From NCBI GenBank assembly GCA_902511575.1, contig CABXFU010000008.1:25251-89250 (forward strand): DNA of 64,000 nt, given 5' to 3'. The notes under the pieces were generated by a model that did no database searches, had not been told where the DNA came from, and was given only the letters and a program-made list of their open reading frames with translations. This document shows, in pieces, positions 20,120 to 28,425 of this stretch. The position numbers and the translations under genes are program-made. Every line of letters begins with the position of its first letter. Within the stretch, counting starts at the first letter, position 1. This DNA is from an uncultured SAR86 cluster bacterium (lineage in GTDB: Bacteria; Pseudomonadota; Gammaproteobacteria; Magnimaribacterales; D2472).

Positions 20120-21332
20120 TCAATTCATTGTTGGGTTACTCTTTTTTAGTGGCTCGCTCTATTCTGCTGTTCAGATTGTTCAACCATCTGAGAATGCCTA
20201 TGAAGATATTCAAGAAGCTCTTATATTAGCCGAGCCTGGCGACGTTATTAGACTCACAGCAGGAATATATAATCTGCAAGATTCTCTTTCCCTCGATGTT
20301 GAAGGAGTCCAGATTGAGGGCGAAGGAATGAATCAAACGATTCTGAGCTTTGCTGGTCAGCAAAGTGGAGCCCAAGGACTAAGTGTTACTTCGGATAATG
20401 TAACCCTCCAAGATTTCTCTGTTCAAAACGCCAAAGGTGATGCAATTAAGGTAAAAGGCGTAACTAATATTAAATTTTTAAGGGTGAAAACAGAATGGAC
20501 AAATGGACCCAATCCACAAAATGGAGCCTACGGTTTATATCCTGTTGAATCAACAAATGTATTAATTGATGGTTGTGTGGCAATTGGCGCATCAGATGCG
20601 GGGATCTATGTGGGACAATCTCAAAACATTATCGTTAGGAATAGTAGAGCAGAATTTAATGTTGCTGGCATTGAAATTGAAAACTCATACTATGCAGATG
20701 TTCATAACAATATTGCCACAAACAATACTGGGGGCATTTTAGTTTTTGACCTACCAGGACTTCCTCAGCAAGGAGGGCATCATGTGAGAGTATTCAATAA
20801 TCGCTCGATTGGAAATAATACTGATAACTTTGCACCAGAAGGAAATATTGTAGGTGAGGTTCCAAGAGGCACAGGAATTATCATTCAAGCTAATTCGAAT
20901 GTAGAAATTTTTGATAACGAAATTGGGGATAATGATACGGTTAACATTGCAGTAGTAACCTACGGAAATGAAACTGATGATAACACTTACTACCCTCATC
21001 CTAAATCTATTCAAATTCATGGAAATAAGTTTGGTCCAACCGGTTACAATCCCGACACAAGCAAGGGAGAGTTAGCTCAAATACTTTTTGATCTTTCAGG
21101 GGGAAACATGCCAGATATCTTTTGGGATGGCTTACTGCCAATATCTCAACTTATTTTTGGACAACCTGATCATGAAAAAATGATTATCAGCAATAATGGA
21201 GATGCTTCATTACTTGCAATTAAGCCTATTGGTTACATGGTTCCTTTCTTAGAGCCTGCAATACTGGATATTAATGAATTTGACGGAAAAATCTCGCCGC
21301 TTGCAAAAGTTGAGTTTGATGAAAATTTTTAA
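20097..21332 (+). CDS. Secreted right-handed parallel beta-helix protein
   Basis: After a signal peptide (LSNQFIVGLLFFSGSLYSA) the protein has serial beta-helix rungs such as VTLQDFSVQNAKGDAIKV, NIIVRNSRAEFNVAGIEIE and NSYYADVHNNIATNNTGGI, seen in carbohydrate-binding or carbohydrate-cleaving proteins and NosD. The pairing with the following diheme cytochrome matches the known TIGR03805/TIGR03806 neighbour pair of unknown function. The track start is TTG at 20094; the GTG at 20097 gives a cleaner signal peptide. Both overlap the diiron gene by about 25 bp, so the genes are translationally coupled. Confidence 0.85.
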   Translation: MKFLKLSNQFIVGLLFFSGSLYSAVQIVQPSENAYEDIQEALILAEPGDVIRLTAGIYNLQDSLSLDVEGVQIEGEGMNQTILSFAGQQSGAQGLSVTSDNVTLQDFSVQNAKGDAIKVKGVTNIKFLRVKTEWTNGPNPQNGAYGLYPVESTNVLIDGCVAIGASDAGIYVGQSQNIIVRNSRAEFNVAGIEIENSYYADVHNNIATNNTGGILVFDLPGLPQQGGHHVRVFNNRSIGNNTDNFAPEGNIVGEVPRGTGIIIQANSNVEIFDNEIGDNDTVNIAVVTYGNETDDNTYYPHPKSIQIHGNKFGPTGYNPDTSKGELAQILFDLSGGNMPDIFWDGLLPISQLIFGQPDHEKMIISNNGDASLLAIKPIGYMVPFLEPAILDINEFDGKISPLAKVEFDENF

Positions 21333-22356
21333 ACGATCTTTTTCATTATTTTTTTTTATTGTCTGTTTTTCATCTCAAACAGAAGGTGCTATTGAAATAG
21401 ATTTAAACAGCTTATCTAAAACACCAAAATTCTTGTCTGAATTTGGTTTCTTTGAAGATATGAAAAATCAGACTCCAGCTGTCAATGTGCACCCCTACTC
21501 TCTGGTTAGCCCTTTATTCTCTGATCAAACAGATAAGCTTCGTTTTGTATATGTTCCCGAGGGAGAAAAATTGAGCTATGTAAAAAATAAAGTTTTTATT
21601 TTTCCTGTTGGGTCTACTCTAATAAAAACCTTCGCCTACCTAAATAAGAATGGTCCCTTGGAACAACAATTACTTGAAACTCGCTTATTGATAAATACAA
21701 ATGATGGCTGGAAGGCAATAAGCTATGTCTGGAATGAGGAACAAAACGATGCTAAGAGAGCCATAGCAGGAGCCACTATACCAACTTCTTTTGTAAACTC
21801 TCAAGGAGACCTAGTAGCTGTTCGTTATCGAGCACCCAATCAGAATCAATGCAAGGAATGTCATCAAGTCAATAAAGTTATGACACCTATTGGTCCCAAA
21901 GCTAGAAATATGGATAAGAATTTGATCTATCAATCAGGCGAAATGAATCAATTACTTTATTGGGCAGCATTAGGATGGATTGATCAGAAGCTCGACTCAC
22001 ATCCAATTGCAAGTTACACAGATGTCAATGCATCTTTGGATGATCGAGCAAGAGCTTATCTTGATATTAATTGTGGACATTGTCATATTCCTGGTGGATC
22101 TGCAGACACTACAGGATTATATTTAAATCTAATTGAAGAAAATCAAGAGAAGCTAGGCATATTTAAAAAGCCGGTAGCAGCAGGTCGTGCAAGTGGTAAT
22201 TTAAAATACTCTGTTGTCCCTGGTCACCCAGATGATTCAATCATGCTTTTTAGAATGAAATCGTTGGATCCAGGTATCATGATGCCAGAATCAGGTCGAG
22301 CTCTAGCTGACGATGCTGGAATTAAACTTATTAAAGACTGGATAGACAAACTCTAG
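21319..22356 (+). CDS. Periplasmic diheme c-type cytochrome (SO2930/TIGR03806 type)
   Basis: The ATG at 21319 is preferred over the track start (21274) because it begins directly with a signal peptide (MKIFKRSFSLFFFIVCFSSQ). The mature protein carries two CXXCH heme sites, CKECH near residue 178 and CGHCH near residue 251, and the C-terminal methionine region MMPESGRALADD that could ligand a heme. Such diheme proteins receive electrons in the periplasm. It overlaps the beta-helix gene by 14 bp. Its electron donor might be the product of the cluster's oxidation, but this is inference. Confidence 0.87.
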   Translation: MKIFKRSFSLFFFIVCFSSQTEGAIEIDLNSLSKTPKFLSEFGFFEDMKNQTPAVNVHPYSLVSPLFSDQTDKLRFVYVPEGEKLSYVKNKVFIFPVGSTLIKTFAYLNKNGPLEQQLLETRLLINTNDGWKAISYVWNEEQNDAKRAIAGATIPTSFVNSQGDLVAVRYRAPNQNQCKECHQVNKVMTPIGPKARNMDKNLIYQSGEMNQLLYWAALGWIDQKLDSHPIASYTDVNASLDDRARAYLDINCGHCHIPGGSADTTGLYLNLIEENQEKLGIFKKPVAAGRASGNLKYSVVPGHPDDSIMLFRMKSLDPGIMMPESGRALADDAGIKLIKDWIDKL

Positions 22357-22377
22357 CCTTTAAATTTGTCTATCTGG
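22338..22377 (+). terminator. Stem-loop spanning the cytochrome stop codon
   Basis: GATAGACAAA (22341-22350) and TTTGTCTATC (22365-22374) form a perfect 10-bp inverted repeat, extended by C-G and two G-T pairs, with the TAG stop codon in the 14-nt loop. It lies at the end of the diiron/beta-helix/cytochrome operon. There is no U-run after it, so it is more likely an mRNA 3'-end stabiliser or a weak attenuator than a classic intrinsic terminator. Confidence 0.4.
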
Positions 22378-22420
22378 CCATAATTAATTCATAATAACCC
22401 TTTAAATTGGAGATTTTTGC

Positions 22421-23161
22421 ATGTCTAAACATTCGGCGCTAAATACCTTTGGAAGATCTGGAAACCCAGCCTTCACAAGAAATTTTGAAAATACTGAAAC
22501 TTATGCTCAATCCGAGCGTATGACCCTTGATGGAGCTGTAAATAAAACTGCTATATTGCTGGCACTATGTTTTGCAGGTGCCTTTGCGGGTTGGAATGTT
22601 CCAGCCTTGGCGATGCCTGGCTTTATAATTGGAACTGTTCTTGCTTTTGTAACAATTTTTAGAAGTCCAGCCAAGGCAGGATCCACTGCTCCATTTTATG
22701 CAGCTTTTGAAGGCATGGCTCTTGGTGGCATTACAGTCTTTGCAGAAATGCAATACCCTGGAATTGGCATTCAAGCCATCGGACTGACATTTGGAATTCT
22801 TGCATCTTTATTATTTTGTTATAAAAGTGGGATCATTAAGCCTACAGAAAATTTTAGATTAATGATTTTTTCAGCAACAATGGGGATTGCTCTATTGTAT
22901 CTAGTTAGCTTTATTATGTCCTTCTTTGGGTCTGGAATTGGTTTCATTCACTCCAATGGATTATTTGGAATTGGTTTCTCATTATTTGTTGTTGGTATAG
23001 CAGCACTGAATCTTGTTCTAGATTTTGATTTTATAGAAGAAGGTGCTGAACAAGGTCTTCCAAAGTATATGGAATGGTATGGAGCTTTCTCTCTTATGGT
23101 TACATTAGTTTGGTTGTACATAGAAATATTGCGCCTACTGATGAAACTCAGAAGCAGATAA
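22421..23161 (+). CDS. BAX inhibitor-1/YccA-like membrane protein
   Basis: The 246-residue protein has a soluble start (about 45 residues) and seven hydrophobic segments. The order, the middle motif APFYAAFEGMALGGI, FSATMGIALLYLVSF and the acidic LNLVLDFDFIEEGAEQGLPKYMEWY match the BAX inhibitor-1-like family in bacteria (YetJ/YccA-like), which leak or sense Ca2+ or modulate membrane proteases. The paired Asp residues expected for the pH-sensitive gate lie in the DFDFIEEG stretch. Its function here is not defined. A small membrane gene follows 1 bp later. Confidence 0.87.
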   Translation: MSKHSALNTFGRSGNPAFTRNFENTETYAQSERMTLDGAVNKTAILLALCFAGAFAGWNVPALAMPGFIIGTVLAFVTIFRSPAKAGSTAPFYAAFEGMALGGITVFAEMQYPGIGIQAIGLTFGILASLLFCYKSGIIKPTENFRLMIFSATMGIALLYLVSFIMSFFGSGIGFIHSNGLFGIGFSLFVVGIAALNLVLDFDFIEEGAEQGLPKYMEWYGAFSLMVTLVWLYIEILRLLMKLRSR

Positions 23162-23162
23162 A

Positions 23163-23372
23163 ATGAATACAATTCTTTTTGGCATTCTTACTATTTTGTC
23201 GCTTTTTGTGTTCATGAACCTTGGCAAAATTAAAGCATCAAAGAAACAAATGGATCGAGATGATCGCATTAATTGGGGTCGGAAACGCAAACCAAATGTT
23301 AGGCAAAATAGAGATGGCTCAAAAATTATTGAAGGCAGCGCAGAAGAAGTTAACGATGAAGCTAAGAAGTAA
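23163..23372 (+). CDS. Small single-span membrane protein
   Basis: A 69-residue protein with one N-terminal hydrophobic span (ILFGILTILSLFVFMNLGKI) and a charged, basic-then-acidic tail. It fits snugly between the BAX inhibitor-like gene (1-bp gap) and the M1 peptidase start (17-bp overlap), which supports translation. No family is recognised. Confidence 0.6.
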   Translation: MNTILFGILTILSLFVFMNLGKIKASKKQMDRDDRINWGRKRKPNVRQNRDGSKIIEGSAEEVNDEAKK

Positions 23373-25746
23373 GTTTTTTTTTGTAATTGCTCTAGCAACT
23401 ATTAGCAATTTTTCTTTTTCTCAAATCGATCAATCTAAAGGCACCTTTGAAGATAAATTCAGACAGTTGGATGAAGTATATCCCTCACCAAATTTAAGCA
23501 GACCTGCAACAGGTGAGCCAGGCCCAGACTATTGGCAACAAAGAGCTGACTATAAAATAAAAATTAAGCTTGATGAAGCGGCTCGCAGTGTTAAGGGCTC
23601 AGAAGTTATAACTTACACAAATAATTCTCCATTGACGTTAAATTATGTTTGGTTACAGCTTGACCAAAATATTTTTGATAAGAACTCGATCAATAATCTC
23701 ACCCGCCCTTGGTGGGGAGGAAATAAAAGCGTAGATTTCTCAACCTTAAGAAGACAAAACTTTATGGACAGCTTTGATGGAGGCTTTCAAGAGCTCTCCA
23801 TTAAAGTGAATGGAGAAGATGCTGAAATAAACATGGTTGGAACACATGTTCGTATTAATCTTGATGCGCCATTAAATACAGGCGAATCAATCGGGCTAGA
23901 AATTGATTGGGCGTATGCTTTGGTAGAAGAGAATGCAGTGAGAGCTAGAAATGGATATGAGTCATTTGAAGATGGTAATGATATCTTCTTGTTGGCTCAA
24001 TGGTACCCAAGAATAACTGTATTTAGCGACTACGAGGGCTGGCACAACAAAGAGTTTATAGGTAATGGTGAGTTTACTTTGGAGTTTGGAGACTTTGAGG
24101 TTGATATTACTGTTCCAGCTGATCATATAGTTGCTGCAACTGGCACCCTTCAAAATCAAGACGATGTCCTAAATAACATTCAAAAAAGAAGAATGAAGAA
24201 GGCTGAAAAATCTTCAAAGCCTATTTTCATTGTTACTCCTGATGAAGCCTATGATAATGAGCTAGAAAAAAGTACAGAGTATAAGACTTGGTCTTTTAAA
24301 GCTGAGAATGTTCGAGATTTTGCTTGGGCAAGTTCTAGAAAATTTATTTGGGATGCTGCTGGTTATAAACAAAACTCAAAGGAAAACCCTCTGGTTATGG
24401 CCATGTCATTTTATCCAAATGAAGGTGAGCCTTTATGGTCAAAATATTCAACTGAAGCAGTAATGCACACAATGGAAGTCTATTCAAAATATTCATTTGA
24501 TTACCCCTATCCAACCGCTCAAAGTGTGAACGGTCCAGTTGGCGGAATGGAATACCCAATGATCACCTTTAATGGCCCTAGAACTGAATTAGAGGATGAT
24601 GGGTCAAGAACATATTCAAGAAGTGAAAAAGAATTTCTAATTGGGGTAGTGATTCATGAGATTGGTCATATCTATTTTCCCATGATTGTTAATTCAGATG
24701 AAAGACAGTGGACTTGGATGGATGAGGGCCTCAATACATTTTTACAGTATCTAGCAGAACAAGAATGGGATATTAACTATCGCTCTGATCGAGGCGAGCC
24801 AAGATGGATCACAGACTATATGTCTAGCAGCTATCAAGTTCCTATGATGACTAACTCAGAATCATTATTACAATTTGGAAATAATGCCTACGCAAAACCT
24901 GCAACGGCTCTGGTTGTTCTGCGTGAAACAATCCTAGGAAGAGAATTATTTGATCAAGCTTTCAGGGAATATTCCCAGCGCTGGAAATTTAAAAGGCCCA
25001 CTCCTTATGACTTCTTTAGAACCATGGAAGAGGCTTCTGGAGTAGATTTAGACTGGTTCTGGAGAGGTTGGTTTTACAGCACAGATCATGTTGATATTGC
25101 TTTAGAAAATATCCATATTGCTTCGTTAGATACACTCAACCCTCAAATTGATTTAGCGAAAGATAGAGTAGATTTTGAAAAGGAGCCAGAAATTCTTCAT
25201 GACAATAGAAATGAACAATCCGGAATTAAGACAAGGGTTGAAGCAAGGCCTGAACTCCTTGATATTTATGATGAATATGATGAATTTACTCCTTCGGACA
25301 GAGAAATGAGAGATTATGAAGAAATTCTTGATGACCTATATGATAAAAATGACAGCGATCCTGAGTGGAAAAAGAAAGCATTAGTTGAGGCACTTGCAAA
25401 AGAAGAAGATTACTATATTTTTGAATTCACAAATAAGGGTGGATTAATTATGCCAATCCCGCTTGAGCTTACCTATGAGAATGGAATGAAGGAACTCATA
25501 AGAATACCAGTTGAAATTTGGAGAAAAAATCCTAATAGAACAAGATGGTTAAAACGTTCTGAGTTAAAAATTACTCAGGCAGTTATTGATCCCTACTGGG
25601 AAATTGGTGACACGGAAATTGAGAATAACTATTATCCTACCCGACTCATTCCTGCAAGATTGAAACCGCGCGCATCAAGAAGCAACCCAAAGAATTTGAT
25701 GCAAGACCTGCTAAATAGAAATAAAAAAATTACATCTCATAACTAG
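23356..25746 (+). CDS. Exported M1-family metallopeptidase
   Basis: The track ORF opens at 23221, but the ATG at 23356 begins a clear signal peptide (MKLRSKFFFVIALATISNFSFSQ) and overlaps the upstream gene by only 17 bp, so it is preferred; the protein is then 796 residues. Zinc site: HEIGHIYFP (about residue 435) with the third ligand Glu in WMDEGLNTF. The GAMEN-like exopeptidase motif appears as GGMEYPMI. The family removes N-terminal residues from peptides. A long, acidic C-terminal extension follows the catalytic part. It acts in the periplasm or at the outer membrane and probably feeds peptide uptake. Confidence 0.9.
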   Translation: MKLRSKFFFVIALATISNFSFSQIDQSKGTFEDKFRQLDEVYPSPNLSRPATGEPGPDYWQQRADYKIKIKLDEAARSVKGSEVITYTNNSPLTLNYVWLQLDQNIFDKNSINNLTRPWWGGNKSVDFSTLRRQNFMDSFDGGFQELSIKVNGEDAEINMVGTHVRINLDAPLNTGESIGLEIDWAYALVEENAVRARNGYESFEDGNDIFLLAQWYPRITVFSDYEGWHNKEFIGNGEFTLEFGDFEVDITVPADHIVAATGTLQNQDDVLNNIQKRRMKKAEKSSKPIFIVTPDEAYDNELEKSTEYKTWSFKAENVRDFAWASSRKFIWDAAGYKQNSKENPLVMAMSFYPNEGEPLWSKYSTEAVMHTMEVYSKYSFDYPYPTAQSVNGPVGGMEYPMITFNGPRTELEDDGSRTYSRSEKEFLIGVVIHEIGHIYFPMIVNSDERQWTWMDEGLNTFLQYLAEQEWDINYRSDRGEPRWITDYMSSSYQVPMMTNSESLLQFGNNAYAKPATALVVLRETILGRELFDQAFREYSQRWKFKRPTPYDFFRTMEEASGVDLDWFWRGWFYSTDHVDIALENIHIASLDTLNPQIDLAKDRVDFEKEPEILHDNRNEQSGIKTRVEARPELLDIYDEYDEFTPSDREMRDYEEILDDLYDKNDSDPEWKKKALVEALAKEEDYYIFEFTNKGGLIMPIPLELTYENGMKELIRIPVEIWRKNPNRTRWLKRSELKITQAVIDPYWEIGDTEIENNYYPTRLIPARLKPRASRSNPKNLMQDLLNRNKKITSHN

Positions 25747-25751
25747 ATAAA

Positions 25752-26573
25752 ATGTATGTTGCAATAGACTTCGGTATATCTAATACTGATTTAGCAATTT
25801 CTGACCAAGATAAAATTGTATTTCATACTACCCCCTCTCAATCCTCAGAAATTAATGCTGATACTTTAAAAAATATATTAAAAAAGTATGAAATTGATAT
25901 CTCAAACGTAAAGAAAATTGGGGTTACTGGGGGCAAATCATCAGACCTGGATGATGAATTGGACAGGGTAAAAATTGCAAAAATTAATGAAATTGATGCA
26001 ATTGGCTTAGGAGCAAAAAAACTATATGGCATTGGGGAAGAGTCTGCCCTTGTTATTAGTGCTGGTACAGGAACTGCTTGTGTTCATGTTCAAGGCAATA
26101 ATTTTAATCATTTAGGTGGTATTGCGGTTGGAGGAGGTATGCTTGAAGGCCTTGGTTCCCTTCTATTTAAAAATTCAAATGGTCTTGAAATTAACGAGTT
26201 TGCTAATAGCGGATCTAGAGCTGAACTAGATTTATTAATTGGAGATGTGGTTAATAAAATAGGAAATCTCTCACCAGATATAACTGCAGTTAATTTTGGT
26301 CAAGCAAAGAGCTCATCAGCAGATACCATGGAAAATACTGCAGCAGCATTATGTAATATGGTAGGTGAAGTTATTGGAACTGTGGCCTATTTAAACGCAT
26401 TGCTAGTAGGATCGGATAAAGCTTGTTTTATAGGTAGAACATCCTGCCTTTCAGAAATTACTGATGGGATCAATCAAAGGTTAGAGCTTGCTGGTATCAA
26501 AGGACAATACAATGATGACCGCCAATATGGTAACGTCATCGGAGTTCTTGAAAGTATCGAGACTAACTCCTAG
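25752..26573 (+). CDS. Type II (eukaryotic-like) pantothenate kinase
   Basis: The 273-residue protein has the acetate/sugar kinase fold: phosphate-1 motif AIDFGISNTDLAI, GVTGGKSSDL, phosphate-2 SAGTGTACVHV, and the family-specific VNFGQAKSSSADTMENTAAALCNMVGE (core VNFGQAKSS), which resembles the Fumble-type (type II) pantothenate kinases of staphylococci and eukaryotes. It would phosphorylate pantothenate with ATP, the first step of CoA synthesis. Gammaproteobacteria usually have type I or III. BadF-type ATPases are an alternative but lack the NFG motif. It starts 5 bp after the M1 gene stop. Confidence 0.8.
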   Translation: MYVAIDFGISNTDLAISDQDKIVFHTTPSQSSEINADTLKNILKKYEIDISNVKKIGVTGGKSSDLDDELDRVKIAKINEIDAIGLGAKKLYGIGEESALVISAGTGTACVHVQGNNFNHLGGIAVGGGMLEGLGSLLFKNSNGLEINEFANSGSRAELDLLIGDVVNKIGNLSPDITAVNFGQAKSSSADTMENTAAALCNMVGEVIGTVAYLNALLVGSDKACFIGRTSCLSEITDGINQRLELAGIKGQYNDDRQYGNVIGVLESIETNS

Positions 26574-26584
26574 AGATATAAAAC

Positions 26585-27076
26585 CTAAAGTAACTCTATA
26601 ATTTTAGAAACACAAGAATGCAAATCTTCAGCATTGCTGACTATGTGATGAGAGTATTTATTATACAATTCTTGCCTTTCTTCAAATGCATCCTCAATAG
26701 ATTGGCTTGGAGCTTTTGCAAAACCTCTATCGTGAAAACTTGGAACCCTCTCTAGAATTTCGCTAAAGGAGACATCTAAAAATATTACTTTTGAATTCTG
26801 CTGGATATGTTTCATTGCTTCATCACTATAAACAGCACTTCCGCCAGTTGAGAGAATGATTTCTTTGAAGTGAAGATTTTTAAGCGCTGAATTCTCAATT
26901 TCTCTAAGTCTAATATAACCCTCATCATCGAGGATCTTTTGCAAACTTTTCCCTTGCTGTTCTTCAATGAGAACGTCGCTATCAATTAATCTAAAATTCA
27001 GGATATTTGCTAGCTCTCTCCCTACGGTGGACTTGCCTGCCCCAGCCATTCCTATTAGTGATATTGAATTTTTCAT
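26585..27076 (-). CDS. aroK: Shikimate kinase
   Basis: The 163-residue protein has Walker A GMAGAGKSTVGRELA, the shikimate-binding DSD (LIDSDVLIEE), the Arg in IRLREIENSALK, and the GG motif ILSTGGSAV, with the lid Arg in HDRGFAKAP. It phosphorylates shikimate in aromatic amino acid synthesis. It stands alone, not in the usual aroK-aroB pair: 12 bp downstream is the convergent kinase gene, and the divergent MBL gene lies upstream. Confidence 0.93.
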   Translation of the reverse strand: MKNSISLIGMAGAGKSTVGRELANILNFRLIDSDVLIEEQQGKSLQKILDDEGYIRLREIENSALKNLHFKEIILSTGGSAVYSDEAMKHIQQNSKVIFLDVSFSEILERVPSFHDRGFAKAPSQSIEDAFEERQELYNKYSHHIVSNAEDLHSCVSKIIELL

Positions 27077-27144
27077 TTTTCGTGCTGTACTATAAACCTT
27101 TCTGAGTTAAATTTTATAAAAATATAATACAAAGTTACATTTCA

Positions 27145-28038
27145 ATGAAAAATAAATTCTTGCTCCTCTTACTAATGACGCCCTCGTTGTATGGGGCGAC
27201 AAAACTAATTGTTCTTGGCTCAGGGACACCCAATCCTGATCCTAATAGAGCTGGATCGGGTTACGCGGTAGTTGTGAATGAAACTCCCTATTTAATTGAT
27301 TTTGGACCTGGCATTATTCGCAGAGCCGCTTCTATGTCTCCGCCTTGGGGTGGAAAAATTGAAGCCATGACAGTTAAAAATTTTGAACATGCATTCTTAA
27401 CACATATCCATTCCGATCATTCTGCTGGCTTGGCTGATTTATTGCTGACTCCATGGATCATGGGAAGGGATAAAAAATTAAACCTATTCGGCCCCAAAGG
27501 ACTAGAGCAAATGGCATCCTCTACTCTTGAAGCCTTTGAAGATGACATTAATTATAGAGTCTATGGGACTCAACCATCTAATAAGATAGGCTATAAATAT
27601 AATTTTCATCTAATTGCTGAGGGACTAATCTATGAGGATGAAAATGTTTCTGTCGAGGCATTTACAGTGCCGCATGGCAGCTTTGATGATGCTTATGGAT
27701 TTCGATTTACTACTAAGGATAAGGTTATAGTATTCTCAGGTGACACAGGCCCATCTAAAACAATAGAAAAATTCGCTGCTGGAGCAGATATATTAGTTCA
27801 TGAGGTTTACTCAAATGCAGGATTTCTAAAAAAAACAAAAGACTGGCAGATATATCATCAAGGGCATCACACCTCCACGTTTGAAGTTGGCGAGATAGCC
27901 TCTAGAGCAAAACCAAAACTATTGCTTTTATCCCATATACTATTTTGGGGTTCTACAGCAGATGAGATTCTGAGAGAAACACAATCAACATATAAAGGTG
28001 AAATAAAGATCGCGGAAGATTTGATGATTATCGAATAA
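27145..28038 (+). CDS. Exported MBL-fold metallohydrolase, RNase Z/arylsulfatase-like
   Basis: The 297-residue protein starts with a signal peptide (FLLLLLMTPSLYGA). The metal site is HIHSDHSAGL, with further ligands in FSGDTGPS, VHEVYSN and a final His in LSHILFWG. The overall pattern is that of RNase Z-like, arylsulfatase-like beta-lactamase-fold enzymes. Exported members are likely phosphodiesterases or sulfatases rather than tRNA processors. Its stop codon ends exactly where the convergent tRNA-Ala gene begins. Confidence 0.85.
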   Translation: MKNKFLLLLLMTPSLYGATKLIVLGSGTPNPDPNRAGSGYAVVVNETPYLIDFGPGIIRRAASMSPPWGGKIEAMTVKNFEHAFLTHIHSDHSAGLADLLLTPWIMGRDKKLNLFGPKGLEQMASSTLEAFEDDINYRVYGTQPSNKIGYKYNFHLIAEGLIYEDENVSVEAFTVPHGSFDDAYGFRFTTKDKVIVFSGDTGPSKTIEKFAAGADILVHEVYSNAGFLKKTKDWQIYHQGHHTSTFEVGEIASRAKPKLLLLSHILFWGSTADEILRETQSTYKGEIKIAEDLMIIE

Positions 28039-28114
28039 TGGTGGAGCTACGCGGGATCGAACCGCGGACCCCCTGCTTGCAAAGCAGGTGCTCTCCCAGC
28101 TGAGCTATAGCCCC
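28039..28114 (-). tRNA. tRNA-Ala (TGC)
   Basis: The minus strand reads a full cloverleaf: acceptor GGGGCTA/TAGCTCC, D-arm, anticodon loop CTTTGCAAG with anticodon TGC, TTCGATC T-loop and an encoded CCA end; 76 nt in all. It is a lone tRNA gene, not inside an rRNA spacer. The CCA end touches the last base of the convergent MBL gene. Confidence 0.97.
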
Positions 28115-28178
28115 ACACGAGGAAACAATTGTACAAGATATCTTTTTCAGTGCAACAAGCTATTTCTAATAAAGATTG

Positions 28179-28421
28179 TGGGCTCGCAAGGGATTGATGA
28201 TGCCCAAAACTTGAAATATATTAAAACTTAGGAGTAGAAATATCTTCAAACTTGGGAGCTTGGGGAAAGAAAATTACCATGTTTTCTCATCATCAAGCCC
28301 TCTTGAGTTAGGTTCCTCAAAGGAGGCCACCTTAAACCCTGTGTTCGTCTTAGGGAACATTTCTGAAGGGTTTAGGGAGTAAAGCTACCACAACTTTTGA
28401 TTGGCAGCCTCCAGTGAGAAA
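28179..28421. ncRNA. Candidate structured RNA in the 311-bp gene-free region
   Basis: This spacer has no credible ORF but strong nested pairing. Domain 1: TTGATGATG (28194-28202) pairs with CATCATCAA (28288-28296), flanked by GGG/CCC and CTC/GAG pairs; inside it CCCAA (28203) pairs with TTGGG (28252) and TTGAA (28211) with TTCAA (28245). Domain 2: an outer stem 28313-28331/28403-28421 encloses CCTTAAACCCT (28330) paired with AGGGTTTAGGG (28367) and a TGTTC/GAACA hairpin. Inner wobble pairs favour the plus strand, the outer domain 2 stem favours the minus strand, so orientation is unresolved. A plus-strand promoter TTTTCA-N17-TAATAA (28144-28172) would start just before domain 1. Hallmarks of RNase P, SRP, tmRNA and 6S RNA are absent. 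Confidence 0.5.
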
Positions 28422-28425
28422 TTAA

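Noticed and set aside
28179-28421. 6S, SRP, RNase P or tmRNA gene
   Set aside because: The hallmark sequences of each (SRP GGAAGGAAGCAGCC region, RNase P GAGGAAAGTCCGGGC, tmRNA tag with CCA end, 6S closing stem) were not found.
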